From Ampullaceana balthica (Eukaryota; Mollusca; Gastropoda; Lymnaeidae), in NCBI GenBank assembly GCA_944989445.1, contig CALYLW010000060.1, positions 871,959 to 935,958 of the forward strand: 64,000 bases of DNA. Direction: 5' to 3'. The position numbers and the translations under genes are program-made. The notes beneath the pieces were generated by a model that made no database searches, was not told where the DNA came from, and saw nothing but the letters and a program-made list of their open reading frames with translations. Positions 54,767 to 64,000 of this stretch are shown here, in pieces. How positions within the stretch are numbered: the first letter of the stretch is position 1; every line of letters starts with the position of its first letter.

Positions 54767-57700
54767 GTGGAGGGCGGGGGTACAGCGTACCCTTGGTGTC
54801 TATAATCAGAGCTATAACTCACTGGTACAAGGGAATTGGGGGTGGAGGGTGTGGTACAGCGTACCCTTGGTGTCTATAATCAGAGCTATAACTCACTGGT
54901 ACAAGGGAACTGGGGGTGGAGGGTGTGGTACAGCGTACTCTTGGTGTCTATAATCAGAGCTATAACTCACTGGTACAAGGGAACTGGGGGTGGAGGGTGT
55001 GGTACAGCGTACTCTTGGTGTCTATAATCAGAGCTATAACTCACTGGTACAAGGGAACTGGGGGTGGAGGGTGGGGTACAGCGTACTCTTCGTGTCTATA
55101 ATCAGAGCTATAACTCACTGGTACAAGGGAACTGGGGGTGGAGGGTGGAGTACAGCGTACCCTTGGTGTCTATAATCAGAGCTATAACTCACTGGTAAAA
55201 GGGAACTGGGGGTGGAGGGTGGAGTACAGCGTACCCTTGGTGTCTATAATCAGAGCTATAACTCACTGGTACAAGGGAACTGGGGGTGGAGGGTGTGGTA
55301 CAGCGTACTCTTGGTGTCTATAATCAGAGCTATAACTCACTGGTACAAGGGAACTGGGGGTGGAGGGTGTGGTACAGCGTACTCTTGGTGTCTATAATCA
55401 GAGCTATAACTCACTGGTACAAGGGAACTGGGGGTGGAGGGTGTGGTACAGCGTACTCTTGGTGTCTATAATCAGAGCTATAACTCACTGGTACAAGGGA
55501 ACTGGGGGTGGAGGGTGTGGTACAGCGTACTCTTGGTGTCTATAATCAGAGCTATAACTCACTGGTACAAGGGAACTGGGGGTGGAGGGTGTGGTACAGC
55601 GTACTCTTGGTGTCTATAATCAGAGCTATAACTCACTGGTACAAGGGAACTGGGGGCGGAGGGTGGGGTACAGCGTACTCTTGGTGTCTATAATCAGAGC
55701 TATAACTCACTGGTACAAGGGAACTGGGGGTGGAGGGTGGAGTACAGCGTACTCTTGGTGTCTATAATCAGAGCTATAACTCACTGGTACAAGGGAACTG
55801 GGGGTGGAGGGTGTGGTACAGCGTACTCGTTGTGTCTATAATCAGAGCTATAACTCACTGGTGCAAGGGAACTGGGGGTGGAGGGTGTGGTACAGCGTAC
55901 TCTTGGTGTCTATAATCAGAGCTATAACTCACTGGTACAAGGGAACTGGGGGTGGAGGGTGTGGTACAGCGTACTCTTGGTGTCTATAATCAGAGCTATA
56001 ACTCACTGGTACAAGGGAACTGGGGGTGGAGGGTGTGGTACAGCGTACTCGTTGTGTCTATAATCAGAGCTATAACTCACTGGTACAAGGGAACTGGGGG
56101 TGGAGGGTGTGGTACAGCGTACTCGTTGTGACTATAATCAGAGCTATAACTCACTGGTACAAGGGAACTGGGGGCGGAGGGTGTGGTACAGCGTACCCTT
56201 GGTGTCTATAATCAGAGCTATAACTCACTGGTACAAGGGAACTGGGGGTGGAGGGTGTGGTACAGCGTACTCTTGGTGTCTATAATCAGAGCTATAACTC
56301 ACTGGTACAAGGGAACTGGGGGTGGAGGGTGTGGTACAGCGTACTCTTGGTGTCTATAATCAGAGCTATAACTCACTGGTACAAGGGAACTGGGGGTGGA
56401 GGGTGTGGTACAGCGTACTCTTGGTGTCTATAATCAGAGCTATAACTCACTGGTACAAGGGAACTGGGGGTGGAGGGTGTGGTACAGCGTACTCTTGGTG
56501 TCTATAATCAGAGCTATAACTCACTGGTACAAGGGAACTGGGGGCTGAGGGTGGGGTACAGCGTACTCTTGGTGTCTATAATCAGAGCTATAACTCACTG
56601 GTACAAGGGAACTGGGGGTGGAGGGTGGAGTACAGCGTACTCTTGGTGTCTATAATCAGAGCTATAACTCACTGGTACAAGGGAACTGGGGGTGGAGGGT
56701 GTGGTACAGCGTACTCGTTGTGTCTATAATCAGAGCTATAACTCACTGGTGCAAGGGAACTGGGGGTGGAGGGTGTGGTACAGCGTACTCTTGGTGTCTA
56801 TAATCAAAGCTATAACTCACTGGTACAAGGGAACTGGGGGTGGAGGGTGTGGTACAGCGTACTCTTGGTGTCTATAATCAGAGCTATAACTCACTGGTAC
56901 AAGGGAACTGGGGGTGGAGGGTGTGGTACAGCGTACTCGTTGTGTCTATAATCAGAGCTATAACTCACTGGTACAAGGGAACTGGGGGTGGAGGGTGTGG
57001 TACAGCGTACTCTTGGTGTCTATAATCAGAGCTATAACTCACTGGTACAAGGGAACTGGGGGCGGAGGGTGGGGTACAGCGTACTCTTGGTGTCTATAAT
57101 CAGAGCTATAACTCACTGGTACAAGGGAACTGGGGGTGGAGGGTGTGGTACAGCGTACTCTTGGTGTCTATAATCAGAGCTATAACTCACTGGTACAAGG
57201 GAACTGGGGGTGGAGGGTGTGGTACAGCGTACTCTTGGTGTCTATAATCAGAGCTATAACTCACTGGTACAAGGGAACTGAGGGTGGAGGGTGTGGTACA
57301 GCGTACTCTTGGTGTCTATAATCAGAGCTATAACTCACTGGTACAAGGGAACTGGGGGTGGAGGGTGTGGTACAGCGTACTCTTGGTGTCTATAATCAGA
57401 GCTATAACTCACTGGTACAAGGGAACTGAGGGTGGAGGGTGTGGTACAGCGTACTCTTGGTGTCTATAATCAGAGCTATAACTCACTGGTACAAGGGAAC
57501 TGGGGGCGGAGGGTGGGGTACAGCGTACTCTTGGTGTCTATAATCAGAGCTATAACTCACTGGTACAAGGGAACTGGGGGTGGAGGGTGGAGTACAGAGT
57601 ACTCTTGGTGTCTATAATCAGAGCTATAACTCACTGGTACAAGGGAACTGGGGGTGGAGGGTGGGGTACAGCGTACTCTTGGTGTCTATAATCAGAGCTA

Positions 57701-60390
57701 TAACTCACTGGAACAAGGGAACTGGGGGTGGAGGGTGTGGTACAGCGTACTCTTGGTGTCTATAATCAGAGCTATAACTCACTGGTACAAGGGAACTGGG
57801 GGTGGAGGGTGTGGTACAGTGTACTCTTGGTGTCTATAATCAGAGCTATAACTCACTGGTACAAGGGAACTGGGGGTGGAGGGTGTGGTACAGCGTACTC
57901 TTGGTGTCTATAATCAGAGCTATAACTCACTGGTACAAGGGAACTGGGGGTGGAGGGTGTGGTACAGCGTACTCTTGGTGTCTATAATCAGAGCTATAAC
58001 TCACTGGTACAAGGGAATTGGGGGTGGAGGGTGTGGTACAGCGTACTCTTGGTGTCTATAATCAGAGCTATAACTCACTGGTACAAGGGAACTGGGGGTG
58101 GAGGGTGTGGTACAGCGTACTCTTGGTGTCTATAATCAGAGCTATAACTCACTGGTACAAGGGAACTGGGGGTGGAGGGTGGAGTACAGCGTACTCTTGG
58201 TGTCTATAATCAGAGCTATAACTCACTGGTACAAGGGAACTGGGGGTGGAGGGTGTGGTACAGCGTACTCTTGGTGTCTATAATCAGAGCTATAACTCAC
58301 TGGTACAAGGGAACTGGGGGTGGAGGGTGGAGTACAGCGTACTCTTGGTGTCTATAATCAGAGCTATAACTCACTGGTACAAGGGAACTGGGGGTGGAGG
58401 GTGGAGTACAGCGTACTCTTGGTGTCTATAATCAGAGCTATAACTCACTGGTGCAAGGGAACTGGGGGCGGAGGGTGGGGTACAGCGTACTCTTGGTGTC
58501 TATAATCAGAGCTATAACTCACTGGTACAAGGGAACTGGGGGTGGAGGGTGTGGTACAGCGTACTCTTGGTGTTTATAATCAGAGCTATAACTCACTGGT
58601 ACAAGGGAACTGGGGGTGGAGGGTGGGGTACAGTGTACTCTTGGTGTCTATAATCAGAGCTATAACTCACTGGTGCAAGGGAACTGGGGGTGGAGGGTGG
58701 GGGACAGCGTACTCTTGGTGTCTATAATCAGAGCTATAACTCACTGGTGCAAGGGAACTGGGGGATGGAGGTTGTGGTAGAGCGTACTCTTGGTGTCTAT
58801 AATCAGAGCTATAACTCACTGGTGCAAGGGAACTGGGGGTGGAGGGTGGGGTACAGCGTACTCTTGGTGTCTATAATCAGAGCTATAACTCACTGATGCA
58901 AGGGAACTGGGGGTGGAGGGCGGGGGTACAGCGTACTCGTTGTGTCTATAATCAGAGCTATAACTCACTGGTGCAAGGGAACTGGGGGTGGAGGGTGTGG
59001 TACAGCGTACTCTTGGTGTCTATAATCAGAGCTATAACTCACTGGTACAAGGGAACTGTGGGTGGAGGGTGTGGTACAGCGTACTCGTTGTGTCTATAAT
59101 CAGAGCTATAACTCACTGGTGCAAGGGAACTGGGGGTGGAGGGTGTGGTACTGCGTACTCTTGGTGTCTATAATCAAAGCTATAACTCACTGGTACAAGG
59201 GAACTGGGGGTGGAGGGTGTGGTACAGCGTACTCTTGGTGTCTATAATCAGAGCTATAACTCACTGGTACAAGGGAACTGGGGGTGGAGGGTGTGGTACA
59301 GCGTACTCGTTGTGTCTATAATCAGAGCTATAACTCACTGGTACAAGGGAACTGGGGGTGGAGGGTGTGGTACAGCGTACTCTTGGTGTCTATAATCAGA
59401 GCTATAACTCACTGGTACAAGGGAACTGGGGGCGGAGGGTGGGGTACAGCGTACTCTTGGTGTCTATAATCAGAGCTATAACTCACTGGTACAAGGGAAC
59501 TGGGGGTGGAGGGTGTGGTACAGCGTACTCTTGGTGTCTATAATCAGAGCTATAACTCACTGGTACAAGGGAACTGGGGGTGGAGGGTGTGGTACAGCGT
59601 ACTCTTGGTGTCTATAATCAGAGCTATAACTCACTGGTACAAGGGAACTGAGGGTGGAGGGTGTGGTACAGCGTACTCTTGGTGTCTATAATCAGAGCTA
59701 TAACTCACTGGTACAAGGGAACTGGGGGTGGAGGGTGTGGTACAGCGTACTCTTGGTGTCTATAATCAGAGCTATAACTCACTGGTACAAGGGAACTGAG
59801 GGTGGAGGGTGTGGTACAGCGTACTCTTGGTGTCTATAATCAGAGCTATAACTCACTGGTACAAGGGAACTGGGGGCGGAGGGTGGGGTACTGCGTACTC
59901 TTGGTGTCTATAATCAGAGCTATAACTCACTGGTACAAGGGAACTGGGGGTGGAGGGTGGAGTACAGAGTACTCTTGGTGTCTATAATCAGAGCTATAAC
60001 TCACTGGTACAAGGGAACTGGGGGTGGAGGGTGGGGTACAGCGTACTCTTGGTGTCTATAATCAGAGCTATAACTCACTGGTACAAGGGAACTGGGGGTG
60101 GAGGGTGGAGTACAGCGTACTCTTGGTGTCTATAATCAGAGCTATAACTCACTGGTACAAGGGAACTGGGGGTGGAGGGTGGAGTACAGCGTACTCTTGG
60201 TGTCTATAATCAGAGCTATAACTCACTGGAACAAGGGAACTGGGGGTGGAGGGTGTGGTACAGCGTACTCTTGGTGTCTATAATCAGAGCTATAACTCAC
60301 TGGTACAAGGGAACTGGGGGTGGAGGGTGGGGTACAGCGTACTCGTTGTGTCTATAATCAGAGTTATAACCCACTGGTGCAAGGGAACTC
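54767..60390. repeat. 74 bp minisatellite, ~76 copies (5.6 kb)
   Basis: The unit contains GGTACAAGGGAACTGGGGGT, GGAGGGTGTGGTACAGCGTA and CTCTTGGTGTCTATAATCAG. Variants include TGTGGTACAG, TGGGGTACAG, TGGAGTACAG, CTCGTTGTG and GAACTGAGGG. Dozens of overlapping 61-residue frames arise from it and are not genes. Rare variants recur at fixed offsets of about 2,370 bases (56.7-57.7 versus 59.1-60.0 kb) and 888 bases (55.73 versus 56.62 kb), showing multi-unit block duplication. A one- or two-base insertion cluster sits at 58,740-58,930. Confidence 0.97.
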
Positions 60391-60785
60391 CACGGTGTCA
60401 ATTTACTTAATACACAATCAGTAATGTTGTTATTCGGCTCGAGAAATGCTTACTTCAAAGTAACAACCATTTCGTCTATAGAACACTTACATCGTGTCCA
60501 TGCACACATCACACGAATTCCTGGTTAGGCCTGTAGAACATTTAGATCTTGTCCGTTTACACATTACAGTTATTTCTGATTTTGTTTGTAGAACACTTGG
60601 ATAATATTCCTTTTAAAAGCCTTAGATAGGACTGATATTTTTAGAATGTATTAAAGCAAACGATATTTTATTCTACTAATCACAGTTCTAAACTGAATTT
60701 GTATAGTCAAATTTCTAAAATTTATGAGCCTTGATATTGGCGGATTGCGTAACTAAGTTGTGGGATTTCCCAAAGACTTGCAAGA
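60391..60785. other. No gene recognised
   Basis: AT-rich. GTAGAACA-TTAGAT / GTAGAACACTTGGAT and similar phrases near 60,478-60,600 suggest three decayed ~60 bp repeats. Confidence 0.4.
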
Positions 60786-60958
60786 TATTGCTATATTAGA
60801 GTGTAGATTTAACATTGCTATATTAGAGTGTTGATTTAACATTGCTATATTAGAGTGTAGATTTAACATTGCTATATTAGAGTGTTGATTTAACACTGCT
60901 ATATCCGAGTGTTGATATGACATTGATATATCCGAGTGTTTATACGACATTGCTATTG
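60786..60958. repeat. 27 bp minisatellite, ~6 copies
   Basis: The unit is ATTGCTATATTAGAGTGTAG plus ATTTAAC, decaying to the right (TATCCGAGTG). The 9-residue minus frame (MLNQHSNIA) is an artefact. Confidence 0.93.
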
Positions 60959-60959
60959 C

Positions 60960-61465
60960 ATGAAACAAACCTTTCTTTTCCCAAAAACTTCATCTCCCTT
61001 AAAAAAAAACATTATTCATTCCGTATCCACCATCTATGTCACTGTTTCGGTAAACACAAATTACTCTGATTCCCAACAATTTTTTTTTATTCATGTCGTT
61101 ACGGAATATTAATACCGCGACCTCTACTATTTTATCACTGAGTCCATTAATCAGGCCCCCTAGCATGTGCTTGCTATGTTGTTGACTTTCTTTCAACATA
61201 TTTGTCTACAGTCTAGACACTATATATGTTGCCTTATCATAAATCTTATTTCAAATTTCTATTAGGCATGTTTTTAGAATTATGGTTCTGAGAGTATTCT
61301 ACACCAGTCTTTGGATTTGAGCCGTGAAGTATTACAATTAATTGTCATACCATAATTCTAAATGTTAGGGTACGTCCGTAAATTTTTTATTGGGTTTTCT
61401 TTGTAAGCGTGATTTTCTCTGCTTTCCTGTCCTGTCTTTGTCTGCAAACATATCTCCTCTCTCCT
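60960..61465. other. No gene recognised
   Basis: AT-rich spacer. Nothing supported. Confidence 0.5.
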
Positions 61466-61590
61466 ATGTGCCCCATGGTGCAAACAGCACTCCTCCCAAA
61501 AATGTGCCCCATTGGGTATACAGACCTCTCATCCCTCCTATGTGCCCCATAGGGCTAACAACTCTCCTCCCTAAAATGTGCCCCCATATA
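61466..61590. repeat. Degenerate ATGTGCCCCAT repeat, 4 copies
   Basis: TATGTGCCCCAT or AATGTGCCCCAT recurs at about 61,466, 61,501, 61,540 and 61,575, with GC-AACA-CTCCTCCC between. Confidence 0.65.
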
Positions 61591-62360
61591 AAGAGTTCAT
61601 ATCATAAACAGCCAAATCTATTTATTTAAAAAATATTTTTTTTATTAAATAAGTAATATTGTTCACGACTTTTCTTAGTGGTGACCTTTCGACTGTTACT
61701 CAAAACTTATCACCGAAAAGTGCGAGCCAGTGAAAACAGCTGCATGGTCGTCACTGAACGGTCTACAGTTACACAAGGTAAAGCTGTTGTTTTGTCTTGC
61801 CTTCCTTTATTTAGCACGGCGACCCCAGCCTCTCATTTATCACTAGCCAAGCATCAACAATTTATTAACTAATGGGCACCTCATTCGGCCTTGACACCCC
61901 AGTTGTCTGAGACCTTGGCTGGACGACCTTGTGATATTTCCCATGTTTTCACCATTGTTAAATCGCCGCGGCCTTGCTCTACATATTTTACAGAATCTGC
62001 AAACTTTAGCAAATTTAAATTCTAACATAAAACAATATTATGGTTACTGTCATAGTGGAAGGTAATCAGAGCTGTAAACATTGAGGATTTCTGTTGGTTT
62101 GGTGTTGGTCGAAACCTGAATGAAGATTCATGTATGAACAGACATCCCAAAGGACATACGTGATTTGGCTGCTAAAGGTCAAAAGTTCTTTTAATAAACA
62201 ATAAATACATTCGAACTTCATCTAGCATTTACATTGTGTTTAGTTATGCTAAGAAAATAAAAATAAGTGCCACAACAATAGCGGTGGAAATGTTTAAAAG
62301 TTCTAATCAAATTACCTGACAAAACGTGTATTCGAGAACCGCACTTAAAGAACCGCACGT
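61591..62360. other. No gene recognised
   Basis: Unique-looking AT-rich sequence. The short frames at 61,678-61,872 and 61,843-62,028 lack support. Confidence 0.45.
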
Positions 62361-62364
62361 TGAC

Positions 62365-63284
62365 CGCGTCCTTTGTCACACAATAGCCTCATAAACTTTA
62401 TAGTGTTGGGCCTCACCTGATAGTCACACAATAGCCTCATAAACTTTATAGTGTTGGGCCTCACCTGATAGTCACACAATAGCCTCATAAACTTTATAGT
62501 GTTGGGCCTCACCTGATAGTCACACAATAGCCTCATACACTTTATAGTGTTGGGCCTCACCTGATAGTCACACAATAGCCTCCTAAACTTTATAGTGTTG
62601 GGCCTCACCTGATAGTCACACAATAGCCTCATAAACTTTATAGTGTTGGGCCTAACCTGATAGTCACACAATAGCCTCATACACTTTATAGTGTTGGGCC
62701 TCACCTGATAGTCACACAATAGCCTCCTAAACTTTATAGTGTTGGGCCTCACCTGATAGTCACACAATAGCCTCATAAACTTTATAGTGTTGGGCCTCAC
62801 CTGATAGTCACACAATAGCCTCATAAACGTTATAGTGTTGGGCCTCACCTGATAGTCACACAATAGCCTCATAAACTTTATAGTGTTGGGCCTCACCTGA
62901 TAGTCACACAATAGCCTCATAAACTTTATAGTGTTGGGCCTCAACTGATAGTCACACAATAGCCTCATAAACTTTATAGTGTTGGGCCTCACCTGATAGT
63001 CACACAATAGCCTCATAAACTTTATAGTGTTGGGCCTCACCTGATAGTCACACAATAGCCTCATAAACTTTATAGTGTTGGGCCTCACCTGATAGTCACA
63101 CAATAGCCTCATAAACTTTATAGTGTTGGGCCTCACCTGATAGTCACACAATAGCCTCATAAACTTTATAGTGTTGGGCCTCACCTGATAGTCACACAAT
63201 AGCCTCATAAACTTTATAGTGTTGGGCCTCACCTGATAGTCACACAATAGCCTCATAAACTTTATAGTGTTTGGCCTCACCTGC
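62365..63284. repeat. 48 bp minisatellite, ~19 copies
   Basis: The unit is TGATAGTCACACAATAGCCT, CATAAACTTTATAGTGTTGG and GCCTCACC. Because no unit has an indel, a 311-residue frame stays open on minus with a 16-residue period (RPNTIKFMRLLCDYQV). A pair of marked units (TACACTTTATAG then CCTCCTAAAC) occurs twice, about 144 bases apart (62,534 and 62,678). No promoter, splice site or unique coding flank supports a gene. Confidence 0.96.
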
Positions 63285-63403
63285 CAAACTGACTAAGTTC
63301 TGAAATAATGAGAGAGAATTGTATTTGGAGTTTTATTGATTCCCAGACTTTGTGAATAAGTTGTTATAGTATTTTTAAAAATATCTTTATTTTGTTCATT
63401 TTT

Positions 63404-63862
63404 TAAAGTCCCTTATATTAACTTTACCGTCTGCGTCTCTGTCTGCAGTGGTCCCGCGGAAAAAACAAAAAGTCAAAAATGATCCACCTCCTGTGATTCT
63501 ATCGAGCTGAAGTTTTGCACATAGACCTTTGTCACCTGACAATGCATTGTATCAAAATTTCAGATCGATAGGATGTACCGTGATTACATTAAATAATTTT
63601 TAGGTTATTTCTATGTATTTATGTTGCATGTAACTGTTTGTGCCGCAGTGCATATTTTATTGAACATACTTTTTAAAAATATTTTCATGTCGCACGGTGC
63701 GGTGCGTATTAAATTGAACATACTTTTATAATATTTTCCTGATCTGTAAATGTTTATGCTAGTCTGTCGCGCGGTGCGTATTATATTGAATATATCAATA
63801 CTTGTAAGTATGTCTCATATCTAAGGGATTTATAGTCAAACACTCTGTTTGTACGGGTTGTT
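63404..63862 (+). mobile_element. HINE-like single copy
   Basis: Starts TAAAGTCCCTTATATTAACT. It carries CTGAAGTTTTGCACATAGAC and ATCAAAATTTCAGATCGATA arms and three TGCG-ATTAAATTGAACATA words. It ends CTAAGGGATTTATAGTCAAA, a weak hairpin and TACGGGTTGTTAAATTCC. A further AAATTCCCTTTAT may be the start of a lost second unit. Confidence 0.65.
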
Positions 63863-63899
63863 AAATTCCCTTTATTTCTATCTGTTTATTTCTAACGGA

Positions 63900-64000
63900 A
63901 AACTGAACATTTGCTGGTGTCCACCAGACGGGCGAGGTGGTCACGTACAGTCAGTCAAGTAAATTGAACATTTGCTGGTGTCCACCCAACGGGCGAGGTG
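63900..64000. repeat. Start of a ~65-70 bp tandem repeat, cut by the window end
   Basis: CTGAACATTTGCTGGTGTCC-ACC and ACGGGCGAGGTG occur twice, from about 63,901 and 63,965. The second copy runs off the window. Confidence 0.7.

Noticed and set aside
54836..60357. Dozens of 61-residue frames
   Set aside because: Identical overlapping frames from the 74 bp tandem unit, not genes.

Overview
This window looks like nuclear DNA from an invertebrate animal, not a bacterium, virus or plasmid. It is AT-rich and has no operon-like coding. Its content is minisatellites, hAT-type MITEs, a Penelope-like element with a GIY-YIG domain, a non-LTR retrotransposon tail, Helitrons and tandem Helentron-like (HINE-like) elements. 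That mix is common in molluscs and other lophotrochozoans, so a mollusc is my best guess, but no host gene in the window fixes the species. Almost all open frames are by-products of tandem repeats whose unit length is a multiple of 3, or long frames spanning several repeat units. I do not annotate those as genes.

Layout. 1-1,050: old degenerate ~300 bp direct repeats and a CA run. 1,246-1,340: solo Penelope terminal fragment. 2.58-4.80 kb: 39 bp minisatellite. 5.34-7.24 kb: 29 bp minisatellite. 7.57-8.08 kb: one HINE-like element. 8.95-10.20 kb: 37 bp minisatellite. 10.26-10.92 kb (minus): the only host-gene-like coding segment, a terminal exon with a splice acceptor and one frameshift. 11.5 kb: hAT MITE. 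12.3-13.65 kb: 41 bp minisatellite. 15.17-15.24 kb: promoter-like module, with a Helitron about 80 bp downstream. 16.1-16.9 kb: 14 bp and 21 bp repeats. 17.3-17.75 kb: LINE 3' tail. 17.98-24.2 kb: eight HINE-like units on minus, a Helitron/hAT spacer, then three units on plus. 24.3-31.3 kb: short minisatellites, several MITEs and a (GGT)n tract. 32.4-34.13 kb: MITE, Penelope-like element, MITE. 34.84-37.2 kb: nested hATs inside a HINE-like unit, then two more units. 37.5-41.8 kb: minisatellites and a hAT MITE. 43.4 kb: (TA)n. 45.6-48.06 kb: a 24 bp minisatellite split by a 2.1 kb element with long inverted ends. 49.35-50.84 kb: related 30 and 28 bp arrays. 52.25-54.37 kb: 35 and 27 bp arrays. 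54.77-60.39 kb: about 76 copies of a 74 bp unit. 60.8-63.3 kb: 27 and 48 bp arrays. 63.4-64 kb: another HINE-like copy and the start of a further array.

The repeats do not form a pathway. The main story is serial insertion: MITEs inside MITEs, inside rolling-circle elements, inside minisatellites, often with readable target-site duplications. The most notable structures are the head-to-head HINE-like arrays with a conserved internal inverted repeat, the 74 bp array with long-range internal duplications, the hammerhead-like motifs in both Penelope copies, and the orphan frameshifted exon. All alignments, repeat counts and element limits were read by eye, so boundaries may be off by a few bases.
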